Source: Pistacia vera (taxonomy: Eukaryota > Streptophyta > Magnoliopsida > Sapindales > Anacardiaceae). Taken from it: DNA of 64,000 nt. Positions 1 to 10,554 of the stretch are shown here, in pieces (the stretch's first letter is position 1; the number at the start of each line of letters is the position of its first letter). The stretch is from positions 186,001 to 250,000 of the forward strand of contig NW_022196244.1 of assembly GCF_008641045.1 (NCBI RefSeq), written 5' to 3'. Position numbers and translations under genes: made by a program. The notes beneath the pieces were generated by a model. It saw nothing but the letters and a program-made list of their open reading frames with translations, was not told where the DNA came from and did not search any database.

Positions 1-251
1 AAGAATTGCAAGTGCAACGCAACTGTTTTCAACAATTTTTTTTTTTTTTTTTTTTGATTTATCAGTCTTCTTTTTGGTCTTTGAATTGGGATCTCTTGTT
101 GGAAGTTGGTTGCTTGATTTTGTTTAAAATTGATCAAAGAATTCTATAGATCTGAAATAAGGGAGTTCAGTTGAAAGGGGAATGTTGTCGAAAGGAAATC
201 TCTCATGCTCAGCCATCACAAGACCAGAAGGAAGTTTGGTCTAAGGGGGAA
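1..251 (+). other. 3' internal end of a copia-like LTR retrotransposon
   Basis: This is the non-coding tail that precedes the LTR starting at 252. A purine-rich tract (ctaagggggaa, 241-251) directly abuts the LTR and fits a polypurine tract, the primer site for plus-strand DNA. A similar purine run (aaaggggaa) lies near 175. There is a run of about 20 T at 40-55. I recognise no coding domain; the coding part lies left of the window. The copia assignment is inferred from LTR style only. Confidence 0.5.
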
Positions 252-424
252 TGTTGACCAAAGTTGAATTCTCAACAGTAAGCAGGACTAAAGTGTTAAC
301 TTTACAAAATTTAGTACTGAACTGTAAGGTGCATAAACAAAGTGCATAAACGATGTCGTTTTAAGATCCACTCTTCCTGTTCATTATCGTCACTTTCCCT
401 TTTACTCAGCTTGAACAGAGCTTG

Positions 425-432
425 TATATAAA
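425..432 (+). promoter_or_regulatory. TATA-like box in the copia LTR
   Basis: TATATAAA lies about 170 bp into the LTR that starts at 252, at a position usual for the U3 promoter of short plant LTRs. The predicted start site about 30 bp downstream would fall almost at the nested insertion (460), so that insertion has probably destroyed the promoter. Confidence 0.4.
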
Positions 433-459
433 CTGCATACTCTGTAATACCTTTTAATT

Positions 460-796
460 TAATAGGGTTTGGGATCTGATCTGTTTATATGAGGAACAGA
501 GACCTCCAAGAACAAGAGATAGAGAGATTAATTGACAAAATTCTTCATTGATAACCACAATCTAGATTTAGGCTATTATATAGCCTTACGCTTGACTCCA
601 AATGACTCCTAAAAGAACTCTGATCACCTAATTAAAATCTAATAAGATATTCTATCATAATTATAAAAGGATAATAAGATAATCCTAATTCTATCTTAAT
701 AAGATAATAGCATAATTATAAAAGACTTAACATAATTATAAAAGATAATAATAAAAGACTTAACATAATTATCCTAATTCTAAAATAATCCTAACA
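460..796 (-). repeat. 3' LTR of the gag-only element
   Basis: 337 bp, nearly identical to 1905-2241. It is very AT-rich with repeated taattataaaa motifs. The terminal dinucleotide is TA rather than TG at plus-strand 460-461. Confidence 0.88.
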
Positions 797-859
797 TTGC
801 CTTCCCCTTCGGCTCAACCTTGAGGACAAGGTTGCAAGGTACGACACCATCAACATCAG

Positions 860-1882
860 TTATCCCGGTCCATCCTCGTGCTCATCATCATCCTCCTCCA
901 TCAGCAAGAGAAAGAACTTGGCCCTGCAGTGATGCCCAGGTTGAAAGCGCTCATCGCAATTATAGCACAAACCTTTGTTGCTTCGTTCTTGCATCTGTGC
1001 CACTGTGAGTCGCTTAATAGGCAAGGAATCTGATTGGTTTGGAGTCGGCAAAAGGGCTTGCTGCGTTGAAGGAACATTAGGAGTTGATTTACTAGGATCG
1101 CAAGATTGGGGGCCGGCAGATTGCAAGTATAGGTATAGATCCTGCAGCTTGTCCTCCTGCAAGCAGGCAAGGCTCATGGCATGGTTGAGAGTGTGAGGCC
1201 GGAAGGACTGCACCTCCCTTCGTATTTCTGGTTTGAGCCCTGATACAAAGCAACTTAGAAGAAACATACCTGGAAGGCTAGAAACTTTATTAGAGAGTTC
1301 CTCAAATTCCGTTTGATAAGCGACTACAAAACTTGTTTGAGTAAGTTTTGCCAACTACCCTTGGTAATCCACAAATTCTGAAGGCCCAAAACGAACATCT
1401 AAATCCTATAGGAAAGAACACCATGAATGGATCTGCCCATTGGAATGCATACAGCAATACCAGGAGAGAGCTGGCCCATCCATGTGGAAGGAAGAGATCG
1501 TCAATCGTTGCTCGGTAGGGATATTATGATAATCAAAGAATTGCCCGGCTTTAAACCTCCAGCCACAAGGATCCATGCCATCAAAATGAGGGACTTCTAA
1601 ATGGAAAGACTTGGGAAAAAAACTTCCGAAAGTCGATCCACGTCGCCTAGTCAAATATGAAGATGATTCACTGGAATGTTGGTTTTGTTGTTGGTGTTGC
1701 TGGCAGGTTTGATCGAACTTGTTGTTTAGAACTGAAATCTGCAAAGTAACATCTTGAAAACCACTTGTCAAAACTTCCAATTTCTCTGTTAAAGAAGTGA
1801 GAGTCTCTGCCTAGGCAGATTGTAAGGCCGTAATTTTAGCAAGCTACTCATCCAAAAGACATAAGCAAGCGTCTACAGTCAT
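860..1882 (-). pseudogene. Gypsy-type gag with four in-frame TAG stops
   Basis: One frame runs from ATG (1880-1882) to a terminal stop at 860. It shows the capsid signature of plant Ty3/gypsy gags (HLEVPHFDG and DPCGW near the middle, then ALSWY) and ends in a zinc knuckle CYNCDERFQPGHHC. Four TAG codons interrupt it, at plus positions 1844, 1811, 1406 and 1355. All sit in the same frame with no indel between them, and glutamine fits several of the sites. This pattern fits C-to-T decay of CAG codons. It is followed by 60 bp and the polypurine tract, so pol is deleted rather than shifted. Not translatable as it stands. Confidence 0.85.
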
Positions 1883-1904
1883 AACTAGGGAATGAGAGCA
1901 CCAA

Positions 1905-2241
1905 TGATAGGGTTTGGGATAGGATATGTTTATATGTGGAACAGAGACCTCCAAGAACAAGAGATAGAGAGATTAATTGACAATATTCTTCATTGATAAC
2001 CACAATCTAGATTTAGGCTATTATATAATCTTACACTTGACTCTAAATGACTCCTAAAAGAACTCTAATTACCTAATTAAAATCTAATAAGATATTCTAT
2101 GATAATTATAAAAGGATAATAAGATAATCCTAATTCTATCATAATTAGATAATAGCATAATTATAAAAGACTTAACATAATTATAAAAGATAATAATAAA
2201 AGACTTAACATAATTATCCTAATTCTAAAATAATCCTAACA
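1905..2241 (-). repeat. 5' LTR of the gag-only element
   Basis: 337 bp with TG..CA ends on the minus strand. It differs from the 3' LTR at only a modest number of positions, so the insertion is fairly recent compared with the many stops in its gag. Confidence 0.88.
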
Positions 2242-2297
2242 CAATTAATGAGAAATACAAACATTATTCTCCCAATTTTTGCGTTTTTAGCTTAACA

Positions 2298-2999
2298 TTT
2301 ACACGTCTTAGTTGAATTTGAGTAAGATACGAGTTAACTTGCAACCTCATATCTCCTCTGAGTTTTGTTTTAAAGAGTGTCGTTACCATCTCGCATGATT
2401 ATCTTTGAATTGAAAGAAGATCAAGAATATATAATTTTGATAAAAATTTTGGTATGTGGGAGCCGAGGAACTCAGCAAGTTATGAGAACAATATTTTATA
2501 AAATAGTAAAAAAGAGTGTGCAGAGAGATGGAAATCAACATACACAAAAAAAGAAAAAAGAAAAAGAAAAAAGAAAAAAGAAAAAGAAAAAAACAATTAC
2601 AAAGTCTCTAATCACAATGAATAATCTAACCTAAAAAAATTACTAGTCCAACAATTATAATACTAGAAAAAATGACCTCAAAGGTTTACATAATAAAAAG
2701 TTCATAACTAAACAAAAAATGCTCAACAATAAACTCAAATAATCATCCAAAATAAGAATCCAGTAACAAGAATAAAAAGATAAATACTAAGCATTTATTC
2801 AGTCTTCTTAGTGAAGCTTTCACTCCAAGAAGCTAATCAACTCGGTAAGCGTATAATTATACGAGAAACACGCATATAAAACATTTAAAAAGTTATACTG
2901 ATAGGAGATCAAACAAAACAGTTCTTTGACAATAAACGTAAGACATAAGGTTCAAACAATTTCATAAATTTTAACTTGAGCAACAACTTAAACTTATAT
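2298..2999. other. AT-rich stretch without a recognisable gene
   Basis: An A/G-rich run (agaaaaagaaaaa type) lies at 2545-2592. The frame at 2377-2634 is low complexity and I do not believe it. Positions about 2830-2992 are related to 42330-42475 (shared caaacaatttcat and gagcaacaa blocks), so this part is a copy of the same repeat that flanks the gag start of gypsy element G1. No tRNA, rRNA or promoter was seen. Confidence 0.5.
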
Positions 3000-3014
3000 A
3001 CGACAAGTAAAACC

Positions 3015-3190
3015 TGATTCTTGACAGTTAGGGATTCTTTGATAGTTTTTGAACTGTCAAGGAAAACCCTATCAGGAAGGGTTTGATAGTTTCAAATGTT
3101 AAGAATCTTAACAATTCAAAAAACTGTCAACAATTTAACCTAATTTTAATCAAATCCTTAACAGTTTTTGAACCGTCGAGGATTTGATTT
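3015..3190. repeat. Left subterminal palindromic repeats of the CACTA-like element
   Basis: The block contains repeated TTCTTGACAGTT, TTTTTGAACTGTCAA and TAACAGTTTTTGAACCGTC units, partly as inverted pairs able to form hairpins. The same unit recurs at 10555-10730, which links the two ends. In CACTA elements such arrays bind the transposase; that role is inferred here. Confidence 0.6.
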
Positions 3191-3484
3191 GATTTTCTAA
3201 AATGGGAAATTAAAGTTGTAACTACCGCCACAACAACAATTTTCAAAATTAATTCTTTTACACTAATAATATTTTCAATAAAAATATTTATAAAAAATTA
3301 AGATCCCAACTTTAAATCTTATCTGATGCAATTAATGTCAAAACTTTATTAATAGTAAAATTTTATAAAGTGATGTTATACTCACATGAAAAAAAAAGAA
3401 AAAAAGTTTACAGGTACAAATGCAATTTACTAAAATAGCCAATGTACAACAGTGATAATGCCCTAAACTACACTCCACAATCTA

Positions 3485-3485
<1 letters not shown>

Positions 3486-3537
<52 letters not shown>
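3486..3537. repeat. 52-bp poly-A tract
   Basis: An uninterrupted run of 52 A. It lies about 270 bp beyond the stop codon of the ARF-GAP fragment (3808), but on the plus strand, so it is not a poly-A tail of that minus-strand fragment. Poly-T on the minus strand here is probably a simple repeat. Confidence 0.8.
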
Positions 3538-3538
<1 letters not shown>

Positions 3539-3807
3539 ACTGATTAATAAAAAAAACACATAAACAGTTAATACAACACCTCTCGACATAAATGAGGCCA
3601 ATTTTTAAATTACAAATTAATGTGATCAAATTTGCACTATGCCCATGAGGGGGCAGCCATGCCAACCTACCATCACATTTTCACTCCATCTCTCTTAAAC
3701 AAACCTTCCACACATCTCCTCTAACCAAAACTAAATATCTCAAATTCTTCAATTCCATCAAATATAAAACTATACAAAAATTCCTTTAATTTTTTAGACA
3801 ACAAATT

Positions 3808-4592
3808 TTACGCATTCCAATCCGATAATATTGCAAGCACATCGCTGTCACTGAAGTTCGACTCTACAGACAGTTCAAGCGGACTTTTACCTTCCCATTT
3901 ACCGCCCGTGGATCAGCACCTCTGCAAAGTAGAAATTTTCATCATCATTTTAAGAGGTCCACGAATCAACATTGATAGAATATGACCTTAAATTAATGGG
4001 TAAATATCATCCAGGCACCTTTACCTCAGTGATTATCACCAGGTAAATTTTATATTGACATGATAAAATACTGAGATTATGACAATCCAAACTGCTGAAA
4101 GAAATAATACAATTATTCAACAAAGATTCTGAAGTTTAGCTCATAAGCAGAAGTTTAGCAAATTGGGGTCTGCCTCGAAGTATACAGTGGTGCAGTGGCA
4201 TTTGACCTCTTGAATCAGTTGCATTGATATTTGCATCATACTATAATAGGAGTTCTAGCATGCCAATGTCTGCAGTTTCACAAGCTAGATGGAGCAGGGT
4301 GCAACCATCTAGATTATCTATGGTTTGGCCTTCACTTGTACTGGCCAAGTTCAATATTGAGCTAGAGGAAGATCTATCCGATGAATTCCCTGTTAAGCAT
4401 CTGGAGCTGTGTTCGAGGCTTGTCTGCTCGTTCAGTAGCATTGCCTTGGCAAGTGTCAAGGAAGGATTGCTTGATGCTTGCTCATACACAGCATTCACAT
4501 CTGCTTCACTATTAACTATGTGACGGTATACAACTTTCTTATCATTAGCACGAACACCATCCCAGATCTGTTGTGCCATGGTATGAAAAAAG
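3808..4592 (-). pseudogene. Captured C-terminal exons of an ARF-GAP/ankyrin (AGD3/VAN3-type) gene
   Basis: Two exons of an ADP-ribosylation-factor GTPase-activating protein, a class that acts in vesicle traffic. Exon 4592-4140 follows a TATTTCAG acceptor and encodes AQQIWDGVRANDKK, then DVNAVYEQASS, then the ankyrin start DGCTLLHLACETADIGMLEL. Exon 3921-3808 follows a TTTGCAG acceptor, encodes GADPRAVNG and NFSDSDVLAILSDWNA, and ends at the natural stop. Damage: TAG where glutamine is expected (4241-4243), one lost base after AVNG in the last exon, and a donor reading CT instead of GT after 4140. The N-terminal BAR, PH and ARF-GAP domains are absent. It therefore encodes no working protein. 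Confidence 0.82.
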
Positions 4593-5640
4593 CTGAAATA
4601 CCTCTCAACTCCATTTTCCCTGTCATCCACTCAAAGATAAAGCAGATAAACCAAAGAGCAATTCCAACAAGTCCAACAAACTAAAGTAATATTATGATTT
4701 AGACATCGGAACTGAAAATGACATGATAAACCAAAATTGGTTTCTGCGTATTGCTATAAGAGCTCACAATATGTACATGGGATGAGATTGAACAATCAAG
4801 TGTTTCAAGTCCGTAACTATGCTCTGTCACAACAATTTAAGATGCAAGGTGGGTTTTATCAAAATGAAAACATAAATATAAAAATAAAATGTAAGATGAG
4901 AAACCTACCCCAGCCAAGCATCTTCTCTTCAACCTTCTTCAGCTTCTTTTTCTTTTTGTTGTCTACTTGCTTGGATATAAACCTATCCCCTGTATTCAGT
5001 GTCACGCCCCCTCCCGAGTATCCCTATCCCACCAGATCCGAGCGCTCCAGGAGACTTAAGATCTCGAAAGGAAGGTGAATACTCTTTAAAAAAAAAAAAA
5101 AAAAAAACATTCATAAAAAACAATTCCGTATATAGACGAAAATGAAAAGTAGTGCATTTGCATGTTTGAGGTTTAGAAGGTGGAAATACACAAATAATTA
5201 TTCTAAAAACATGAACTGAAATCTAGTTACAAAAGAAACGTAATATCAGAGTCTACTAAAGTTTGTAAAAGATGCAAATCATCATGCGTCAAGGCCAACC
5301 TAGAGCATAGAGTATGCTCCACACGAACCCAATCTACAGTCCTGGGGGAGGAAACATAAAACAGTGAGCTGGGAAGCCCAGTGAGCGGATAATATATGTT
5401 ATACGAAAATAACTTTAACTTTGAAAACATGCATGAATAATTGGATGCCACACAACACTAATGCACTTACATGATAAGGCAACAACAGTATATATATATA
5501 TTCTTCTCGGATGCCATGAAATCACACACCACTATCATATAAAATAAATCAATTATCACCACCCTATTAGCACTTAGGGGCCTGGATCATAAATATTTTG
5601 AACCAGTCCCTAACTCAGACATGAAGCTACACCATCCGCA

Positions 5641-5765
5641 GTCTACCCTCGGGATGGTACGAACATCATTGGATAACCATGCTCAACCCACAGTCTACCC
5701 TCGGGGTGTCATGATATGGTATCAAATATAATCTCGCCCAAAGTCTACCCTCGGGGCGTCCAAAA
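5641..5765. repeat. Three tandem copies of a 50-52-bp LTR repeat
   Basis: The core gtctaccctcggg recurs at 5641, 5693 and 5743 with similar spacers ending in ggtgtc or gcgtcc. A degenerate fourth unit follows near 5795. Internal tandem duplication within the solo LTR. Confidence 0.7.
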
Positions 5766-6309
5766 TCCCACACCGGCCAATAACCATCTGGTGTAATCTC
5801 GCCCGGAGCTTGTCAGGCGTCCGCCTTGTTCTAGTAGGATATCCCAATGGTTCGGTAGAACGGACCATCTCAATGCACGCATGAGGATAAATATCAAATA
5901 CTAGCTGATGTCTGGAGGGGGACGGTTATGGTTTCCAATCCGGGAGTCAAACATAATAATAATCATGCATCCACAATTTTATTCCCAATATGCATCATGC
6001 ATGCCTTATGCATATATAAAGTATAATATGATATAAAATTCCAATAAAAGGCATGTAATCATTAATGCAATGCTCACCACGTCAAAATATAAAAGTATGT
6101 AAAATTCTATTTACACCCTATATTTATCATCAATTTCTAATGTCCCAAACTTCTAAACATGACAATTAACCCCTTGCTGCCAAGAGCCTACTGCCCATAA
6201 GAAAAAATCTAACATTTTTATTCAACACTCTTTTTGCAATTTCCAAAATAAAATGGACGATTTATAGTATTTAGTATCTCATGAACTTCATATCTATTCC
6301 CTAGTTAGT

Positions 6310-7225
6310 ATATATGAGTACGGCAAAAAAAGGGTACGGGAATTTTACGGGTATGATACGGCAAATGGTAAAATATACGTTTGTAAAAAATCGGTCATAA
6401 AATTCAGATACGAAAAAAATATGATACGGGTATATACGGGTTTAATATGATACATTATCAATAATATGTTTTGAAAAATACGGCAATTAAGAGAGATCAT
6501 TTTATTAGCATATTAACAAAAAAATCCATGGTTTAATTTTTTTAGAAAGAATTAAATCATGACAACGCCTCTAGTCACGGGGTGGGGTGGGTGTTACTTT
6601 CTCAAATATTCTTTTTAAAAGAAAAAATAATTAAAATGGTAAAAAAATATATGGACTTAAAATTGTGATTAAATTATGGTTGAGCGGCTTGAGCCTCTGT
6701 ATTCTTGTTAATTTATTTAATTTCCTGATGGCTAAAAATGAAACGGGAAATAGAGTAGGGACACGTGGATGAATTGTCAAATTGATAGTGATCATGCAGG
6801 ATAATGTGTTGATTCCATCCCATCATCCCGCTAACACGTTAACACCATTGGCTTTTTAAAATTTAAATTGGATATTATTTCGAAGTGTATGAATGAGATT
6901 GGTGCATGAAGGAGCATTTTATTAATTAATTTTATGGAAATAAAAGAGGCGGGAGAAAATAACTCTTCTGTAAGCTGAACACATAAAAGACCATTGCAGT
7001 GATTGATATGACAAACAATTACACTACCCAGAAGAAGTACGAAGCAACATTTATTAACATTTTTTTTCAAAAATACGGATACGCCGAATATTTCGCGAAT
7101 CATATACGAATTATACGCTGAAGCATATAATTCGCGAATTATTCGACCACACTGATAACATACGGAAATTCACGTTTTATATGCAGATTATACGTCTGGA
7201 CATATAATTCACGTATAAAACACAA
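6310..7225. other. Unclassified tacg-rich segment inside the solo LTR
   Basis: It contains many tacgg, atacgg and cgtat words at both edges (6317-6430 and 7070-7210), unlike the rest of the LTR. The outer edges carry an inverted match (ctagttagta near 6302 and tactaacta near 7229). It looks like a nested miniature transposon with degenerate ends, but I could not fix a target duplication. The middle holds AT-rich sequence with no recognisable gene. Confidence 0.35.
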
Positions 7226-7408
7226 ATTTACTAACTAAGAATTCCATTCTACCTTAATATCAATTCTACCTTTTTACCAACTTCCAACACTCATTCCCAC
7301 TCAACAATCACGTTTAATCAAGTCCGCAGTTTATGAAAATGCAGTAATTATTACACGGATGACTCCAAAAAATACCTAGCCAACAATGCAACAACAATAC
7401 AACAAAAA

Positions 7409-7434
7409 TATATAATATATATATATATATATAC
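7409..7434. repeat. (AT)n microsatellite
   Basis: About 26 bp of near-perfect AT dinucleotide repeat inside the solo LTR. Confidence 0.8.
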
Positions 7435-9192
7435 TTTAAGTAAACCTCCAGGTCATGATTTCATACCCATTACCACCCAAAAAAACCTAGCCAATCTCTA
7501 ACCTTTTAGGCAAAGTAAACGTTCACATTCTATACAATATAGGCCAGCAGTCTCATGCCTATTATTTCCCAAATTTTCCAGCCGTCCACTCATCACAAAG
7601 CCTAACAACATTCAAATATAACATTCAAAATTCATTTAGTATCCACCCATATTCATGTTTCTAATCAAGTCAATTTTATAACTAACCCACAACCTTCCAA
7701 TTCATTCCACACAATTTAATTAGCTGACTTCCCACACATGCAATTGCATCTTACAATGCAATTAAACAAAATTATATCATTAATACACCTTTCCAGCAGC
7801 CGAAATGCACATGTAATATACCATTCAATTCATGTAAAAGCCATGCCTAATTATAAGTAACATGCAACGCATAAGTACCTCTTTTTAATAGCAATTTACC
7901 CAATATTTTCATAAACATAATTTCATACTCTCAATTCCAAACACATGCATGTCACGGAGATCTTCAATTTATTAGAAATTCAGAACTAAAGAACTAAAAT
8001 AAAACCTCAATCAATCAGGTATGCACACGCATATGATCATTCAACCAACACATGATTTTAAATGCAAGTTTAATAATATTCCACTCACACTTTCTCCTTT
8101 GCTTTTAACTCAAGTGCTCAGTCCTCCTATCTTCTTCACCTAGTTGATCCAAAATTATTATAGGAATTAAGATCTAAACAAAGAGAAGATGAAAGATCGA
8201 TTAACAACGATAAAGGATTGAAAATGCATGCGTAACTTTATTCCTTTACCCCAAAATTTCTCTAAAAATTCTTCTCCTACAAGCACCACTCGGCTCTCCT
8301 CTATTTTAACTCAAATGTTATTTTTCTCTCTTTCAATGTGCATAGGAGAATGAATGTGAAATGAGAAAGACAAAAAGAATAAAATAAGCTTCTCCTCACA
8401 CTTTATTTTTTTTTTGTTTCTCTCGGCTATCTCTTTCTCCACTCCTCCATTCCTCATCTCAATTTAATAAAATTTCACAACCATCAATGGCAAAACAATG
8501 TGCCAAAACCGTGGGCTAATTCTCCAAAAGTGCCTTTAATCCATCTTGCAATGGCCAATTATCATGCATCCCTTAGTCTTTGATTCTTACATCTTGCACC
8601 CCAAAATCCTTTAAATAAAGTTAAGTTTTATCATGATCTCACCCCTGGAGAATTATGCAGGTACCCTTGCATGACAGAATATTAAAAAGACCCCTCATCT
8701 TTAATCAATTTCATAATGTTGTTGAAAGATTTTCACACTTCCAATTTCACACAAGTGCTCTTGCAAAACTACTTAATAAACCCACCATGCCTTTATTCTT
8801 ACTAAAACATCTCTAAACAGTTTCAATTCTTACATATTACCCCTTAGATTCACATAAATAAAATTAAATAAAACCCACAAAGAAAATACGGAGTATTACA
8901 TTCAATGTTATGAAAAAGATAACCATTTCAACTATTAAACCTCAAATAATTGTGCATTCAAACAAACATAAGATGTGCTTACCATCCGAAAAGAGGCAAA
9001 CAACAATGATCATAATCATCCTTGGCATTTTAGAAAGTACGAAGTATAATAAATAGTACGAAGTATAATAATTAATACTAATACCTTTCTACTCAAACTT
9101 AGCTTGGGTGAGGAGACATGAGGATCTTTCCACCTGGACGAAAAGGATCTCCATCCAAAATTTGAATAGCCAAAGCAATTGATGGTTCCTAA

Positions 9193-9797
9193 AAGGTGTG
9201 TTCAAAAGAACTGATTGGAATCGAAACTGATGGGTATCTGGGGTTTGGTTCTAGTTCCTACCCAGAACCAGCCGTCAACGGCTAGGTTCCGGTTCCAAAT
9301 TTTTGGAACCGTTACTGTGCGGTTCTGGTTTCGGTTCCTATAATTAGGAATCGGAACTAGAATCAGGAACCGAGACTAACATAAAATAAAATTAAAGAGT
9401 AGGGTTGTTAATAAAAACTTTTGTAGAAAAAGTAAAGTGAATACATTTATATTTATATTTCATAACATTTAAAGTAAGTTGGTTTGACTTTTGAGAATCT
9501 ACCTTTATAAAGTAATAGAGTTTGTAATTTTGAATTTTAAATTTTAAATTTTATTTTTGTTAACAAGTGCCAGGTGGGGGGTGTTTGTAAGTTTTTAAGG
9601 GTTTTTTTTGCCATTTAAAAAACTTTTGGGGGTAATTGAATTTTACAGGTACCCACAACTGGAACCGTTGTTACATGTTCTAGTTCTGGGTACCTAGGAA
9701 CCAGAACCATCGGTTCTGGTTTCGGCTCCAAATTTCAAGGAATCGTCGGTTCTAGTTCCTTCAAAAAATGTAGGGTTCCCGGAACCGAACACTCCTA
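9193..9797. mobile_element. hAT-type miniature transposon (605 bp)
   Basis: The ends are AAGGTGTGTTC and, reversed, TAGGAGTGTTC (9 of 11 match). An exact 8-bp target duplication GTTCCTAA sits at 9185-9192 and 9798-9805, diagnostic of the hAT superfamily. Many subterminal ggttccggttcc-type motifs occur at both ends in both orientations. No transposase. It landed at the acceptor side of the captured ELF9-like exon, and the duplicated bases rebuilt an acceptor-like TTAG. Confidence 0.88.
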
Positions 9798-9978
9798 GTT
9801 CCTAACATTCACATGCAATAAAATAAACTGAGATTCAATAACATGAAATGTTACAAACAAAAGGGAAAGCAAATAAAAAAAGTAACTTAAGATATGTTTC
9901 TGACATAGATATGGTGAAGGTGGCAGATTCCAGTAGCGGTCGATGATGAAAATGCTCCAAAACTTCGTGAGAGGTAGA

Positions 9979-10371
9979 TCAAGTTACGAGGAGTCCAAAT
10001 ATGTGACTTGGGAGACAAAACGACATCAAAAAGTGAGCAAAATCATGCCAAGAACGTAAAGAGTCACAGTGGTGAAATGGCTTTTTTCGGCGATATTTCA
10101 AGTCAACCAAGCTTGGGGAAGGTGGATCTGACTTAGGGAGTATGGACCAACCCTTAGGATGTCTAGAAATCCCGGAAAGCAAAGAAAAGTCGTTGGGAAG
10201 ATGAACGGTTATGGATGAAGGATGCTTAACGGTCATCAGAATCCGGGAAGGTCTTGGGTGATGATGGTCGGCCGTTGGAGAAAGAAAATGGTTGTCGAAG
10301 GTGGAAGCTGGACGGTTGCCAGAAAATGGATGAAGATGGGTGGACGTTTTTGGCTTTGCACAACCTTCCAT
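9979..10371 (-). CDS. Unrecognised 130-residue frame near the right end of the CACTA-like element
   Basis: An open frame without a family I recognise, rich in His, Pro and Ser (SPTADHHHPRPSR). It lies upstream, on the minus strand, of the captured exons and just inside the right subterminal repeats, where the first exon of a chimeric transcript would be expected. A TATATAA motif overlaps its 5' side (10377-10383). Since transcription would begin about 30 bp further on, the first ATG may not be included. It may well be untranslated leader; I have low confidence that a protein is made. Confidence 0.2.
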   Translation of the reverse strand: MEGCAKPKTSTHLHPFSGNRPASTFDNHFLSPTADHHHPRPSRILMTVKHPSSITVHLPNDFSLLSGISRHPKGWSILPKSDPPSPSLVDLKYRRKKPFHHCDSLRSWHDFAHFLMSFCLPSHIFGLLVT

Positions 10372-10376
10372 CTTCC

Positions 10377-10383
10377 TTATATA
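10377..10383 (-). promoter_or_regulatory. Possible TATA box of the chimeric CACTA transcript
   Basis: TATATAA on the minus strand, reading toward the captured exons, about 390 bp inside the CACTA terminus. Position and orientation suit a promoter for the captured fragments. There is no further support. Confidence 0.25.
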
Positions 10384-10554
10384 CTATTTGTAAAAAATGG
10401 GTGGGAAACATTTGCCCTAATGAAAAATGGGTGAAAAACTTTTGCCTTTAGTGAAATACCGGGTAAGCAAATGTTTTAGGGTTCTTTTTTTTTTTTTTTT
10501 TGTTTTTTCAACTGAATTTTTGAAAGTTAAAAACTGTAAAAGATTAAGACTACA

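Larger units (their letters stand above)
460..2241 (-). mobile_element. Short gag-only LTR retrotransposon (gypsy-type gag)
   Basis: This is a complete 1,782-bp element. Two 337-bp direct repeats (460-796 and 1905-2241) bracket a gag frame on the minus strand. On that strand the LTR starts TGTTAGG and ends CTATCA (the 460 copy has TA for TG). A purine tract complementary to 797-809 precedes the 3' LTR. A TTGGTGCTCTCATTCC primer-site candidate follows the 5' LTR (1889-1904). The flanks TAATT (455-459) and CAATT (2242-2246) match at 4 of 5 bases, as expected of a TSD. No protease, RT or integrase is present, so it is a non-autonomous deletion derivative that would need enzymes from a relative. 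Confidence 0.88.
252..2297 (+). mobile_element. Copia-like 3' LTR split by a nested element
   Basis: The LTR begins TGTTGA at 252 and ends TTAACA at 2297. It is interrupted between 459 and 2242 by the complete LTR element at 460-2241. Without the insertion it would be about 260 bp. It carries a TATA-like box at 425-432 and follows a polypurine tract, so this is the 3' LTR of an element lying mostly left of the window, or a truncated remnant. No TSD can be tested because the other end is out of view. Confidence 0.6.
5000..8900 (-). mobile_element. Solo LTR, 3.9 kb, Ty3/gypsy type
   Basis: On the minus strand the repeat runs from TGTAATACTCC (8900) to GGCGTGACA (5000). The flanks TTCAG (4995-4999) and TTCAA (8901-8905) match at 4 of 5 bases. 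It has no coding sequence. About 400 bp from its 3' end it has a GCTCAC..CCCAGG block like those in the other gypsy LTRs of this window. It sits in the intron between the two ELF9-like exons. It contains a three-copy tandem repeat (5641-5765) and an anomalous tacg-rich segment (about 6310-7225), which probably account for its unusual length. Confidence 0.75.
4909..9188 (-). pseudogene. Captured exons of an ELF9/HTATSF1-type splicing-factor gene
   Basis: Two exons. Exon 9188-9085 (acceptor TTAG, donor G|GTATTAG) encodes EPSIALAIQILDGDPFRPGG, then KILMS and KFE, the end of an RNA-recognition motif of the HTATSF1/CUS2 family. Exon 4989-4909 (acceptor ATACAG, donor G|GTAGG) encodes DRFISKQVDNKKKKKLKKVE and EKMLGWG, the basic linker that follows in that family. 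The exons are in compatible phase. The intron now contains the 3.9-kb solo LTR 5000-8900. Damage: a one-base insertion after ILMS and a TAG in place of glutamine before the donor. The next expected exon is missing; instead the sequence passes into the ARF-GAP fragment, so the junction lies within 4640-4900. Confidence 0.75.

Noticed and set aside
2377..2634. 85-codon plus-strand open frame
   Set aside because: Its C-terminal half is an AAG/AAA-rich low-complexity run; no family, no promoter or splice context.
3250..3275. CACTAATAAT motif as the left CACTA terminus
   Set aside because: It does not match the right terminus beyond the first five bases and lies inside the left subterminal repeats.
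3468..3665. Open frame with a poly-Phe tract
   Set aside because: Created by the 52-base poly-A/T tract.
5489..7434. Short-spaced repeats as a possible CRISPR-like array
   Set aside because: Repeats are imperfect, AT-rich and part of a plant LTR; no cas genes, eukaryotic context.
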